DNA from: Xenorhabdus khoisanae
Lineage (GTDB): Bacteria > Pseudomonadota > Gammaproteobacteria > Enterobacterales > Enterobacteriaceae
DNA length: 64,000 bases
NCBI RefSeq assembly: GCF_001037465.1
Contig: NZ_LFCV01000001.1
Location: 1-64,000, forward strand
Direction of reading: 5' to 3'
Made by a program: the position numbers and the translations under genes. Below the pieces are notes generated by a model. It saw only the letters and a list, made by a program, of their open reading frames with translations, was not told the DNA's origin and did no database searches. Shown piece by piece: positions 1-9,543 of this stretch (positions within the stretch are counted from its first letter, which is position 1; every line of letters starts with the position of its first letter).

Positions 1-281
1 TAAAAAAAACACAAAACCATTTGATATTAAAGGAAAAAATAACATAACACATAAGAAAAATAATCATGATGCATTATTTAATGGAAATATAATGTCATAT
101 TAAAACCAAATAAATATAACTATTTTTATAAGATTTACCATTGATATCAATTCACACAGTACGTATTATTTTGCCTCTTCAAAAATGAAGAATCTAAAAA
201 TTTTTCCTAATCGAAATTTAATATCACTTCATCTGGTTCTGCTGTTTGTGAAATCAATAAACAGTATAAAAAGGGGATGCC

Positions 282-2819
282 GTGTCATATCTTTATTTCC
301 GGCCGATGGGCTATCATAGATATCGGTATAAGCTGTTATCGTTATTTATATCACTAGGTTGCTTAATAACAACAGAAACTGCACAAGCAGATTACGATGC
401 ATTAATTCAACAAGCCAGAAATGGCAATACCATCCCCATGCTGGAATATATTCGTCAGGAAGAAAAACAACATCCTCTTTCTTCCTCACAAATTACCGAT
501 TGGTTACAAGTTGCAAGTTGGGCCGGGCATGACGAGGAAGTCATTTCTCTCTGGCAACGTTACCGTTCAATGGCTATACCTGCGAGAGGTATGACTGCCG
601 TTGCACGAGCATATCGCAATCAACGCCAATGGCCGCAAGCGATTCAGCTATGGCGCACTGCTTTGGCTTCTGAGGCACAAAACAGTGACATAAAAACGGG
701 CCTGATTATGACGCTCGCCGATGCCAAACAGGATAAAGAAGCCCGGCGTCTGGCAAAAGATTTACTGGCACATCAGCCCAATGCTGCCAATTACCGCCTG
801 ATGGCCTATGTCGATCAAGCCGCCGGTCGTACATGGGATGCCATGCAAATGCTCTCTATCGCCCATGAGCAGTTTCCCGATAATAAAGAAGTTACGCTGG
901 ACTATCTGTTCAGCTTAAAAAGCAATCGAGTCAGTGCTCCTGCATGGCACTTAGGACAACAACATTCCACACAATTAACCTATGAACAACTGCTAACCCA
1001 TGAACAACTACTAACCCAAGAACAACTGCGTAGGCTGGAAACCGACGCAGCCGCTGAATTAGTTCGCCTGTCGGTCATCCCCAATCGCAGCGAAAAAGAA
1101 CGGTTTGATCTCGCTGATAAAGCACTCGCACGTTACGAACATATGCTCAACCAGTGGCATGCTCTGCCCGATGCCCAGCAAGATTATCAACGTGCCCGGA
1201 TTGATCGTCTTGGTGCTTTACTCTCTCGCCATCGGATGCAGGAAGTGATCGATGAATATCAGAGCTTGCAGAAACAAGTCGGGCAAACGGAAGGGATGAA
1301 TATTCCAGAATATGCGCAGAAATGGGCAGCTTCAGCCTATCTGAATCTGCGCCAGCCTGATAAAGCACGAGATATTTTGCGTTCCCTGAACTATTCCAAT
1401 CGGAATATCCCGACGCTTGATAAATCATCATGGGACCATATCCCCCCGGAAGATGATATCGTCCTTTTCTATGCTGATGTGGAAAGCGAACATCACGATC
1501 AAGCACAGCAGCTTGCTGCCCACATCAAGCAACGCAACGCTTATAAGGTCAATGTTTTTGGTTCCCCTGTTCCTGTACCTAATGACGGCTGGCTACAAGG
1601 ACAGCAATTTTTGGCAGAATCAGCGCAATTACGTAAAGATTTACCTGAGGCCGAAAAACGTTTTACCCATTTAGCCCGCACAGCTCCCGGCAATCAGAAA
1701 CTGCGGGTAGATTTAGCTGCAATTTGGCTGGATCGCGGCTGGCCGCACCGCGCAGAGAGTGAATTGAAACAGGTTGAAGGGCTGGAACCCCGTAACCTGT
1801 CTCTGGAAATTCAACAAGGTTATACCGCCTTCGCTTTGCAGGAATGGCATCAGATGGATTTACTGGCTGATGATGCCATTACCCGTGCACCTGAGAATAT
1901 GCTGGCTAAACGTTTTAACCGGCTGCGCAATGTACATCACATGTCAGAATTACGTATCAAATTCAATCAGGGCATTGACTCCGATAGTCCGAAAAGTGGC
2001 AAATACAGTTCAGATATTGACGCTGTACTTTATAGCCCGCCTATTGATGATAATTGGCGTTTGTTTGTCGGCGGGGCCTACAATCGCAGCCAGTTTTCAG
2101 ATGGCCGGGGTTTGCACCATGATTGGCGCGGCGGTGTGGAATGGCGTTCACGGGATTTTTGGCTTGAAGGCGATATTTCTGCACATAATTATCGTCATGG
2201 TGGAAAAATAGGCTTACGCATTGCGGGATGGCATGATTTCAATGACCAATGGCGTTTGGGCGGTTCAGCAGAACGCCTTGCCCGCAACACGCCCTTACAG
2301 GCATTGAGCAATAATATTCACGCCAATGGCGGGCAAATTTATACTCGCTGGAGATATAGCGAACGCAGCCAATGGACTGCGCGTTTTGCTCCTTCATTCT
2401 TCTCTGATGGCAATCATCGGCTTGAATACGGTATTGACGGCCTTCAACGCCTCTATACCAAACCTTACTTTAAGCTTGATGCGATGTTGGAACTCAGTAC
2501 CTCACAGAATAGCCGTCATCAGGATACGCCTTATTTCAATCCTAAAAGCGACTTTACGCTTCTGCCTCAACTGGAGGCTGATCACATCATCTATCGGCAT
2601 TACCAAACTGTCTGGAGCCAGCAATTTGTGGCGGGCATCGGGCAATATTGGCAGCAGAATCATGACAATGGCCTGATCACAGTGCTGGGATATGGTCAAC
2701 GTATTAAATGGAATGACGTCTTTGATGCAGGTGTGAGGATCACGCTGGATAAACGTCCTTACGACGGTAAACGAGAAAGTAATCTGCAAGCTGCTTTTGA
2801 TTTAATCTATCGGTTCTAA
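282..2819 (+). CDS. pgaA: PgaA-like outer-membrane PNAG export porin
   Basis: First gene of a pgaABCD operon. PgaA exports poly-beta-1,6-N-acetylglucosamine through the outer membrane. The 845-residue product (E. coli PgaA is about 807) has a signal peptide ending near residue 36 (TAQA/DYD). A long helical TPR-type periplasmic region follows to about residue 540, then a C-terminal beta-barrel rich in aromatic strands and ending in Phe (IYRF). The start is a GTG five bases after AAGGGG at 271-276. The next ATG lies inside the signal peptide and has no ribosome site. The AT-rich 281 bases upstream hold no gene and probably carry the operon promoter. Three 18-bp tandem repeats (975-1028) add the peptide L-T-x-E-Q-L three times between the TPR helices, which may partly explain the extra length. 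Identity is strong from context and fold pattern. Confidence 0.93.
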   Translation: MSYLYFRPMGYHRYRYKLLSLFISLGCLITTETAQADYDALIQQARNGNTIPMLEYIRQEEKQHPLSSSQITDWLQVASWAGHDEEVISLWQRYRSMAIPARGMTAVARAYRNQRQWPQAIQLWRTALASEAQNSDIKTGLIMTLADAKQDKEARRLAKDLLAHQPNAANYRLMAYVDQAAGRTWDAMQMLSIAHEQFPDNKEVTLDYLFSLKSNRVSAPAWHLGQQHSTQLTYEQLLTHEQLLTQEQLRRLETDAAAELVRLSVIPNRSEKERFDLADKALARYEHMLNQWHALPDAQQDYQRARIDRLGALLSRHRMQEVIDEYQSLQKQVGQTEGMNIPEYAQKWAASAYLNLRQPDKARDILRSLNYSNRNIPTLDKSSWDHIPPEDDIVLFYADVESEHHDQAQQLAAHIKQRNAYKVNVFGSPVPVPNDGWLQGQQFLAESAQLRKDLPEAEKRFTHLARTAPGNQKLRVDLAAIWLDRGWPHRAESELKQVEGLEPRNLSLEIQQGYTAFALQEWHQMDLLADDAITRAPENMLAKRFNRLRNVHHMSELRIKFNQGIDSDSPKSGKYSSDIDAVLYSPPIDDNWRLFVGGAYNRSQFSDGRGLHHDWRGGVEWRSRDFWLEGDISAHNYRHGGKIGLRIAGWHDFNDQWRLGGSAERLARNTPLQALSNNIHANGGQIYTRWRYSERSQWTARFAPSFFSDGNHRLEYGIDGLQRLYTKPYFKLDAMLELSTSQNSRHQDTPYFNPKSDFTLLPQLEADHIIYRHYQTVWSQQFVAGIGQYWQQNHDNGLITVLGYGQRIKWNDVFDAGVRITLDKRPYDGKRESNLQAAFDLIYRF
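975..1028 (+). repeat. In-frame 18-bp tandem repeat (3 copies) in pgaA
   Basis: Three consecutive 18-bp units (975-992, 993-1010, 1011-1028) differ by only a few bases and encode LTYEQL, LTHEQL and LTQEQL. The repeat keeps the reading frame and lies in the helical periplasmic part of PgaA. Confidence 0.9.
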
Positions 2820-2830
2820 AGGATTCTTTT

Positions 2831-4867
2831 ATGATACACAACGCATTTCGCCATTGGTTGATGATATCGGCACTGCTAATTAGCCTGTTCATTCCCCAAC
2901 TCCACAGGATGGCATACGCAGAAAAGCCTGACTTTGTCCCACCAGCACAACGTCCCCTTGCCATGAATGAACGCCCCTGGCCACAAAATGGTTTCGTTGT
3001 TCTGGCTTACCATGATGTTGAAGATGATGGTGCAGACCAGCGTTTTATGTCAGTTCGTACCAGTGCATTGAACGAACAATTTGCCTGGTTGCGGGAAAAT
3101 GGCTACCAACCTGTTACCGTCGATCAAATTCTCATTGCTAATCAAGGAGGAACTCCCTTACCGCCCAAAGCGGTATTACTGACTTTCGATGATGGTTACA
3201 GCAGTTTTTACCATCGCGTTTTTCCTTTGCTTAAAGCCTATAACTGGCCGGCAATTCTGGCACCTGTCGGGATCTGGGTTGATGCGCCAGACGGAAAACC
3301 GGTCAATTTTGGCGGCTTGATGGTGCCACGGGAACGTTTCACCACATGGAAACAAGTTGCCGAAATGTCCCGCTCTGGTTTAGTGGAAATCGGTTCCCAT
3401 ACTTATCAACATCATTATGGAGCTGTCGGCAATCCACAAGGAAATACGGAGCCTGCCGCAGCCATCCGTATTTACGATCCGAAAACAGGCAAATATGAAA
3501 GTGATCACGCTTTTCGCCAGCGGATGGAGAAGGATATCGCAACTATCACTCAAAGGATCGTAACCGCCACTGGCAAGCAGCCGCGTGTTTGGGTTTGGCC
3601 TTATGGCATGGACAGCGGCGTTACACTGGAGATAGCCAAACGCCATGGTTACAAGATGGCCCTGACACTGGATGATGGTCTGGCGAACGTCAATAATCTT
3701 GATAACGTTCCGCGTATATTGCTTACCAATAATCCTTCCCTGAAAGAATTTGCCGAGCAGGTTATTCAAGTACAAAACAAACCGATCTTACGGATTGTCC
3801 ATATTGATCTGGACTACGTTTATGATCCTGATCCCATTCAACAGGCAAGTAATCTCGACGAGCTGGTACAACGCATTGCCGACCTCCGCGTCAATACTGT
3901 TTTCCTGCAAGCCTTTGCCGACCCTAAAGGCGATGGCAATGTGCGTGAACTTTATTTCCCCAATCGCTGGTTGCCAATGCGGGCAGATTTATTTAACCGC
4001 GTCTCCTGGCAACTCCACAGCCGATTAAACATCAATGTTTACGCATGGATGCCAGTGCTGGCATTTGAACTGGACCCTTCACTCCCGCGCGTCATGAGTT
4101 ATGACGAAAACAATCACAAGCTGTTTATCAATCCAACACAATACCGGCGCTTGTCTCCCTATAACCCGGACAATCGCCAGCAGATCAAAGAGATTTATCA
4201 GGACTTGGCTGCCCACGCTATTTTTCAGGGTATTTTGTATCACGATGATGCCGTCATGTCAGATTTTGAAGACGCCAGCCCGGATGCCATCAAAGCTTAT
4301 CAAGCTGCGGGCTTATCGGCATCCATTGCAGCCATTCGCCAAAATCCTGAACAATTCGCCCGCTGGACTCGCTTCAAAAGCCAATACCTGATTGCTTTTA
4401 CCGAGGAGCTAACACAGGAACTCAAGTCAGTACGGGGTTATCAGCTTAAAACTGCACGCAATATTTTTGCCCTGCCGGTACTAGAACCCGACAGCGAAGA
4501 GTGGTTTGCCCAAAATCTGGATGATTTCCTCGCTCATTACGATTGGGTTGCACCGATGGCAATGCCATTGATGGAAAATGTGCCGCTATCAAAAAGTAAT
4601 CAGTGGCTGTCCCGCTTGGTGAAAACCATTGCACAACGTCCACAGGCTCTGGATAAAACCGTCTTTGAACTCCAATCCGTAGATTGGCACAAGCCGATGG
4701 ATAAAAGAGCAATACCCGGACATCAATTAGCAGAATGGATGCGCCAATTACAGCTTAATGGCGCCCAGAATTTTGGTTATTACCCGGATGACTTTCTCAA
4801 TAATCAACCAGAAATGAACGAGGTTCGCCCTGTTATTTCTCCTGAATGGTATCCACTTAATGATTGA
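2831..4867 (+). CDS. pgaB: PgaB-like PNAG N-deacetylase
   Basis: Partially de-N-acetylates PNAG in the periplasm so that the polymer can be exported. The 678-residue protein has the two expected parts. The polysaccharide deacetylase domain spans about residues 50-300, with the AYHDVEDD and LTFDDGY metal/catalytic motifs. The C-terminal hydrolase-like PNAG-binding domain spans about 315-670, with the HIDLDYVYD and ILYHDDA motifs. The best-known E. coli PgaB is a lipoprotein. Here the N-terminus (residues 1-31) has a hydrophobic core ending MAYA/EK and no cysteine, so it looks like an ordinary signal peptide and the enzyme may be soluble in the periplasm. The gene starts 11 bases after pgaA behind AAAGGA and overlaps pgaC by 8 bases. 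Confidence 0.94.
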   Translation: MIHNAFRHWLMISALLISLFIPQLHRMAYAEKPDFVPPAQRPLAMNERPWPQNGFVVLAYHDVEDDGADQRFMSVRTSALNEQFAWLRENGYQPVTVDQILIANQGGTPLPPKAVLLTFDDGYSSFYHRVFPLLKAYNWPAILAPVGIWVDAPDGKPVNFGGLMVPRERFTTWKQVAEMSRSGLVEIGSHTYQHHYGAVGNPQGNTEPAAAIRIYDPKTGKYESDHAFRQRMEKDIATITQRIVTATGKQPRVWVWPYGMDSGVTLEIAKRHGYKMALTLDDGLANVNNLDNVPRILLTNNPSLKEFAEQVIQVQNKPILRIVHIDLDYVYDPDPIQQASNLDELVQRIADLRVNTVFLQAFADPKGDGNVRELYFPNRWLPMRADLFNRVSWQLHSRLNINVYAWMPVLAFELDPSLPRVMSYDENNHKLFINPTQYRRLSPYNPDNRQQIKEIYQDLAAHAIFQGILYHDDAVMSDFEDASPDAIKAYQAAGLSASIAAIRQNPEQFARWTRFKSQYLIAFTEELTQELKSVRGYQLKTARNIFALPVLEPDSEEWFAQNLDDFLAHYDWVAPMAMPLMENVPLSKSNQWLSRLVKTIAQRPQALDKTVFELQSVDWHKPMDKRAIPGHQLAEWMRQLQLNGAQNFGYYPDDFLNNQPEMNEVRPVISPEWYPLND

Positions 4868-6191
4868 TCGAATTCTTGCTTTTATCGTGCTTTGCATTGT
4901 CTTGAGCATTCCTCTTGGCATCGCCGCGGCTTTTACCGGTGAAGTCATGCTGAACTTTGTCTTTTTTTGGCCGTTGTTCATGTCTGCTATTTGGATTTCA
5001 GGCGGCATTTATTTTTGGTTCTATCGGGAAAGGCATTGGAAACTTTTTGATAAAGAAGTGCCGTCTCTTAATGGTGATCCTCTGATTTCCATTCTGATCC
5101 CCTGCTATAACGAAGGGCCAAATGTCCGCGAAACATTGCTGGCAGCATTGAACCAGCGTCATCCCAATATTGAAGTGATCGCGATCAATGATGGCTCAAC
5201 GGACAGCACCGCTGATGAACTCAATGCCATGGCAAAACAGCATCAAGCCTTGCGAGTCATACACCTGAAACAGAACCAAGGAAAAGCAACCGCGCTTCAG
5301 GCTGGCGCGGCGGCGGCTAAAAGTGATTATCTGGTCTGCATTGATGGCGATGCCCTGCTGGATCAGGATGCCGCCGTCTGGCTGGTCAAGCCCATGATCG
5401 ATCACCCCCGCGTTGGCGCTGTTACGGGCAATCCCCGCGTTCGCACCCGATCCACTTTAGTTGGGCGCGTGCAGGTTGGAGAGTTTTCCTCCATCATTGG
5501 CCTGATCAAACGTACCCAACGGGTTTATGGTCAAGTATTTACTGTCTCCGGCGTCGTTGCTGCTTTTAACCGCAGGGCACTTGCTGATGTTGGCTACTGG
5601 AGTAATGACATGATCACGGAAGATATTGACGTGAGTTGGAAACTCCAATTGCACCATTGGTCTGTCTTTTTTGAACCCCGTGCCATTTGCTGGATTTTGA
5701 TGCCTGAAACATTAAGGGGATTATGGAAGCAACGGCTACGTTGGGCACAAGGTGGAGCTGAAGTTTTCCTGAAAAATCTACGTAAATTATGGTCATGGAA
5801 ATATCGTCGCATGTGGGTGTTATTTGCGGAATTTTGCTGTTCCGTTATTTGGTCATTTACGTTTGCCCTTTCTATCATTTTATTTTTCCTCGGCATGTTC
5901 TTCACATTACCGGAAAATATTCGTGTCTATACGCTATTTCCGCCCGGATATACGGGATTGATACTGGCAATCACCTGCCTGATTCAATTTACCGTCAGTT
6001 TAGTCATTGAACGACGCTATGAAAAACACGTTGCATCATCGCTTTTCTGGGTGATTTGGTATCCGATGGTCTATTGGATGCTGAATCTATTTACGACACT
6101 GGTATCTTTTCCCAAAGTGATGCTCATGGTACGCAGAAAACGTGCTCGCTGGGAAAGCCCTGATCGGGGAATAGAGAGAATCGAATCATGA
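4860..6191 (+). CDS. pgaC: PgaC-like PNAG synthase, family 2 glycosyltransferase
   Basis: Inner-membrane processive glycosyltransferase that polymerises UDP-GlcNAc into PNAG; it works with PgaD and is stimulated by c-di-GMP in E. coli. The 443-residue protein has two N-terminal membrane helices (residues 5-55). A GT2 catalytic domain follows, with ILIPCYNEG near 77, NDGSTD near 111, DGDALLD near 160, TED near 254 and the processivity motif QRLRW near 289. Three or so C-terminal helices complete it. The length is the same as typical PgaC/HmsR. It overlaps the end of pgaB (8 bases) and the start of pgaD (ATGA), so translation is coupled. Confidence 0.95.
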   Translation: MIDRILAFIVLCIVLSIPLGIAAAFTGEVMLNFVFFWPLFMSAIWISGGIYFWFYRERHWKLFDKEVPSLNGDPLISILIPCYNEGPNVRETLLAALNQRHPNIEVIAINDGSTDSTADELNAMAKQHQALRVIHLKQNQGKATALQAGAAAAKSDYLVCIDGDALLDQDAAVWLVKPMIDHPRVGAVTGNPRVRTRSTLVGRVQVGEFSSIIGLIKRTQRVYGQVFTVSGVVAAFNRRALADVGYWSNDMITEDIDVSWKLQLHHWSVFFEPRAICWILMPETLRGLWKQRLRWAQGGAEVFLKNLRKLWSWKYRRMWVLFAEFCCSVIWSFTFALSIILFFLGMFFTLPENIRVYTLFPPGYTGLILAITCLIQFTVSLVIERRYEKHVASSLFWVIWYPMVYWMLNLFTTLVSFPKVMLMVRRKRARWESPDRGIERIES

Positions 6192-6607
6192 AAAATCCAC
6201 TGATTTTTACTGAACAAAGATTATTGCCTCGCCTGATTGATATTTTGCTGACCATTCTGGCCTGGGGCGGTTTTATCTATTTATTCATGCTGGGATTACT
6301 TAATTCTTCCCATAACGGCCCCAGACCTTTTGCTGCAATATTCACTTTAGAAGTCGGGGTAATCGCTCTTTATATCACTATTGCTGTATTTAACGCGCTC
6401 TTACTCATCGGTTGGGCAAAATACAATCAACGACGTTTCAGAATAGAACGTCGCCATCATCGCCCTACTTTAACTCATGCAGAAGTGGCAAAAAGTCTTA
6501 CTTTGGAACAAAAATTATTAGATGTCTTGAGACAAAGCAAAGTTTCCAGTATCACTTATGACAATCATGGACATATAATAGGTATCAATGAAAAACCATC
6601 AACATAG
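6188..6607 (+). CDS. pgaD: PgaD-like PNAG synthase accessory subunit
   Basis: Small inner-membrane partner of PgaC; in E. coli PgaC and PgaD together bind c-di-GMP and the complex is stable only when it is bound. The 139-residue product (E. coli 137) has two hydrophobic helices (about residues 18-40 and 55-78) and a basic cytoplasmic tail with [12 protein letters not shown]. It starts with ATGA overlapping the pgaC stop and closes the operon. About 200 bases follow before yfiR. They contain an imperfect inverted repeat (near 6699-6750) and a T-rich stretch that may act as a weak terminator. Identity rests on position, size and topology. Confidence 0.92.
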   Translation: MKNPLIFTEQRLLPRLIDILLTILAWGGFIYLFMLGLLNSSHNGPRPFAAIFTLEVGVIALYITIAVFNALLLIGWAKYNQRRFRIERRHHRPTLTHAEVAKSLTLEQKLLDVLRQSKVSSITYDNHGHIIGINEKPST

Positions 6608-6808
6608 AGATAGCAATCTATTAATCACCAAAGATATTATATCTTTGAGTTATCAACTTAACGCCAAATAACAATATTTGGTTAGCAATAGATTTCACAG
6701 CCTGTCTCAACGGGTGCTACTCATGCCATGATGGGATAGGCTCTTATTTTATTAATCATCTCAACACGATTATTTAGACGATATGAAAGGCAAATACTGG
6801 AACTCGTT

Positions 6809-7444
6809 ATGCAAATGATTGAAAGGACTCATCATCTTTGTAAACGTATTGTTTTAAAACTTATGGTTTTTAAACGTATTGTTTTTAAACGTATTGCTTT
6901 TAAACATTGTGTTTCCAGATTATTTCTACGGGTATTGACGACCTTGTTCTTAATTAACGTAATATGTCATTCAGCAGCAATGGCTATGCCTGAGGTCAAT
7001 GAGAAAATCGATGAAAATGTTGCACGGGTAGTTTCTGGGATCATCAGCTATACACACTGGCCTGCTACGCCGACGACGCTGCATTTATGTCTGGTTCCCC
7101 CGTCCAATTACATTAGCGTGTTAACTCACATTAATATGATTTCTGATTACACAGAATTACAAATAGAAACGCTGAATTTCAACGTAGGACAATTAATAGA
7201 AAAATGTGACATTATTTATTATGGTCTGGTCGATCCGAAGCTTCAACAGCAAGTGATTAGCCAGAAAAATGACAAACCCCTGCTTACGATTGCTGAAAAT
7301 AACCCACACTGTGAAATCGGTAGCGCATTTTGCCTCAACATAAACAGTAATCAGGCAACATTCGGCCTTAACCTTGATATTCTGACGCGCAGCGGAGTGC
7401 GCATAAATCCGAATGTCCTGCAATTGGCGCGTAAGGTGGAATAA
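6809..7444 (+). CDS. yfiR: YfiR-like periplasmic repressor of a diguanylate cyclase
   Basis: YfiR is a periplasmic protein that inhibits the inner-membrane diguanylate cyclase YfiN (DgcN) and responds to redox and envelope signals. The 211-residue product has an unusually long positive N-terminus, then a signal peptide ending near residue 59 (HSAAMA). The mature domain has the YfiR/DUF4154 pattern: early I-x-Y-x-x-W-P, paired cysteines near residues 92/130 and 169/176, and a C-terminal S-G-V-R-I-N-P. The start ATG at 6809 has GGAAC upstream; a second ATG two codons later is equally possible. Five 15-bp tandem repeats (6841-6915) enlarge the N-region. It is followed 5 bases later by yfiN. Confidence 0.85.
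   Translation: MQMIERTHHLCKRIVLKLMVFKRIVFKRIAFKHCVSRLFLRVLTTLFLINVICHSAAMAMPEVNEKIDENVARVVSGIISYTHWPATPTTLHLCLVPPSNYISVLTHINMISDYTELQIETLNFNVGQLIEKCDIIYYGLVDPKLQQQVISQKNDKPLLTIAENNPHCEIGSAFCLNINSNQATFGLNLDILTRSGVRINPNVLQLARKVE
6841..6915 (+). repeat. 15-bp tandem repeat (5 degenerate copies) in the yfiR signal peptide
   Basis: Units of 15 bp begin at 6841, 6856, 6871, 6886 and 6901. The clearest are taaacgtattgtttt and close variants, and they encode KRIVL, KLMVF, KRIVF, KRIAF and KHCVS. They lengthen the positively charged segment before the hydrophobic core of the signal peptide. Confidence 0.88.
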
Positions 7445-7449
7445 CCTGT

Positions 7450-8712
7450 ATGAAAAAGCGCTATTCACTGATGCCATCACGCCCTACCTTACGTCAGGCT
7501 TTTCACAGGATCCACCTGACCATTACATTCATCATATTGTCGGTAGTGGGTTTGTTCCTATCTTTATTGGCACTGCTTGCCATGCAAAAATATGCCGAAA
7601 ATAGCCTGAAACTGATCTCCACGACCATCGCCCATACAGCGCAAGCTGCCGTGGTTTTTCAGGATAAAACTGCCGCAACCGAAATATTAGACATGATAGC
7701 GGTTCATAATGGTTTTACCGAGGCCAAGATTTTTGATGCCAAACAGCAAGTATTAGCCAGTTGGCAAGCAGATCAGGAAACCAGCACGGGTAATTTTAAA
7801 ATGTTGGTCGAACGTTGGCTTTTTCCTGAACCTCTTATCCTGCCAATCTATCATCATCAACAAAAAGTAGGATCAGTCTGGTTAGTTGGTAACAGCGACC
7901 ATATCATCCAATTTATTTATCAGGCACTGTTGGTACTGTTCGTCTGCCTACTGTTCAGTGCCGTGATTTCCCTTTATCTCTCCTTACGCATGCACGATGG
8001 TATTGTCAGGGCATTGCAGAATATTACCATCGTCGCCCATGACGTCCGTCAACGGAGAGCGTTTTCACGGCGAGTGCCTTCTGCCCACATTGCTGAACTG
8101 CATGAGTTAAGCCAGGTTTTTAACCACCTGCTCGAAGAATTGGAAGAGTGGCAACACCATTTGCAGACAGAAAAAGCCGTTTTAACCTGGCAGGCACAAC
8201 ATGATTCCCTGACCGGCTTACCAAATCGAGCCACCTTTGAGCGCGTACTTTCAACCGTCATGAATGATAAGTTCATGCGCGAAAGTGCAGCGATCTTGTT
8301 TATCGATGGCAACAGACTTAAATATGTCAACGACATCTATGGGCATGCAACCGGTGATCACGTTCTTGTCACTATCGCAGCCACTTTAAAAAGAAGGGTA
8401 AGGAAAACAGATACCGTCGCCCGACTTGGCGGGGATGAGTTCGCTATCTTACTGCCTTCCGCCGATTTGGAAGATGCCGAACGCGTTGCAAAAAATATCA
8501 TTCATGCCATGGACACCCCCATTCTTCTCCCTAACGGCCAACACCTGCGTATCACTCTCAGTATTGGTATTGCCTTATCCAATGGTGATTTAACAGCGGA
8601 ACAACTTTTGTCAGAAGCTGATGCAGCGATGTACCACATTAAGCAACGAGGCGGCGGCTGGTATGTCGCTGATACAGCAAAACTAAACTACCTATCAAGG
8701 AACTCATCATGA
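7450..8712 (+). CDS. yfiN: YfiN/DgcN-like membrane diguanylate cyclase
   Basis: Makes cyclic di-GMP from two GTP at the inner membrane. The 420-residue protein has a first transmembrane helix (about residues 24-48), a periplasmic CHASE8-type sensor region to about 150, a second helix (152-180), a HAMP region and a C-terminal GGDEF domain from about 250. The catalytic signature LGGDEF is intact near residue 325, and the substrate motif DSLTGLPNR is present near 255. An RxxD inhibitory site is also visible, as RKTD upstream of the signature. YfiN is normally held inactive by YfiR and released through YfiB. It overlaps yfiB by 4 bases. Its place just downstream of pgaABCD suggests that it feeds the c-di-GMP-dependent PgaCD synthase. 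Confidence 0.92.
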   Translation: MKKRYSLMPSRPTLRQAFHRIHLTITFIILSVVGLFLSLLALLAMQKYAENSLKLISTTIAHTAQAAVVFQDKTAATEILDMIAVHNGFTEAKIFDAKQQVLASWQADQETSTGNFKMLVERWLFPEPLILPIYHHQQKVGSVWLVGNSDHIIQFIYQALLVLFVCLLFSAVISLYLSLRMHDGIVRALQNITIVAHDVRQRRAFSRRVPSAHIAELHELSQVFNHLLEELEEWQHHLQTEKAVLTWQAQHDSLTGLPNRATFERVLSTVMNDKFMRESAAILFIDGNRLKYVNDIYGHATGDHVLVTIAATLKRRVRKTDTVARLGGDEFAILLPSADLEDAERVAKNIIHAMDTPILLPNGQHLRITLSIGIALSNGDLTAEQLLSEADAAMYHIKQRGGGWYVADTAKLNYLSRNSS

Positions 8713-9194
8713 GTAAAAGTCGTTCTTTTATATTTATTTGTACATTTATCTGCACCCTTTTCCTCAGCGCCTGCCAAAATAACGGCAGACTGACAGCAGC
8801 ACAAATCGCCGCCCTTAAACAACAAGGCTTTCAACAAACCGATGAAGGCTGGTTATTTGGCATGTCAGAAAAAGTATTATTTGGTAACAACCAGTTTCAT
8901 TTACGCCCAGAAGGCGAAACAAAACTAAAAGAACTCGCGAGCGTTTTGACCAAAGTTGGCATCCACCACGCACGCCTTGATGGTCATACTGACAACTACG
9001 GAGAAGTGAGTTACAACAATCAGTTATCTCTTAAACGCGCTAACACTGTCGCAGATGCCTTGACACAGGGCGGTATGCAGCGCACTAATCTGACAACCCG
9101 TGGATTAGGGCCAAGCCAGCCTATTGCTGATAACCGAAGCTCAAAAGGCCGGGCAGAAAACCGTCGAGTCGCCATTGTGATAACGGCACCATAA
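8709..9194 (+). CDS. yfiB: YfiB-like OmpA-family lipoprotein
   Basis: Outer-membrane lipoprotein that binds peptidoglycan and sequesters YfiR, thereby activating YfiN. The 161-residue protein has a lipoprotein signal with lipobox LSAC (Cys near residue 22). The OmpA/MotB peptidoglycan-binding domain follows, with LDGHTDNYG near 96 and a second conserved stretch SKGRAENRRVAI near 145. The start ATG overlaps the yfiN stop (ATGA), so the three yfi genes are one transcriptional unit. Its length matches the family. Confidence 0.9.
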   Translation: MSKSRSFIFICTFICTLFLSACQNNGRLTAAQIAALKQQGFQQTDEGWLFGMSEKVLFGNNQFHLRPEGETKLKELASVLTKVGIHHARLDGHTDNYGEVSYNNQLSLKRANTVADALTQGGMQRTNLTTRGLGPSQPIADNRSSKGRAENRRVAIVITAP

Positions 9195-9543
9195 TAGCGA
9201 CACCATAAAGTAAACAAAATGAATTTAATGCAGTGCTATTTGTGACGAAACTTCCAATAATATATTGATATACCAAATAATAATTTGGCCACGGATGGCA
9301 AAGATATTTTGTCTATTTTAATCCTCTCCACTCATTACAAAAATTTTTGCTCAATTCTTCACGTATAACCAAATAGCTATTTCCTGTCCCTAATTTCTTC
9401 CTGTAACATAGCCGAGGCGGTTTTATCGACACGGTTTTATCAAAGAAAGAACCGCCTTTTGTAAAGAATAAGTTAATAAAATTTTGCGCATTTAGATAAC
9501 AAGTCTACGGTTAAGTTATGTGCTTTATCAAAAAGGAGAAATG
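9195..9543. other. Intergenic region between yfiB and the EAL gene
   Basis: No convincing gene is seen in these 349 bases. The sequence is AT-rich and holds a long-loop inverted repeat (9415-9457) followed by TTTT. It probably contains the promoter of the downstream phosphodiesterase. No riboswitch consensus was recognised. Confidence 0.6.
9415..9460 (+). terminator. Possible rho-independent terminator after yfiRNB
   Basis: The arms AGGCGGTT (9415-9422) and AACCGCCT (9450-9457) are perfectly complementary and are followed by TTTT. The loop is long (27 bases), so the call is moderate. Confidence 0.5.

Noticed and set aside
6608-6808. c-di-GMP riboswitch upstream of yfiR
   Set aside because: Searched by eye for a GEMM-type core because of the c-di-GMP context; no matching conserved core was found.
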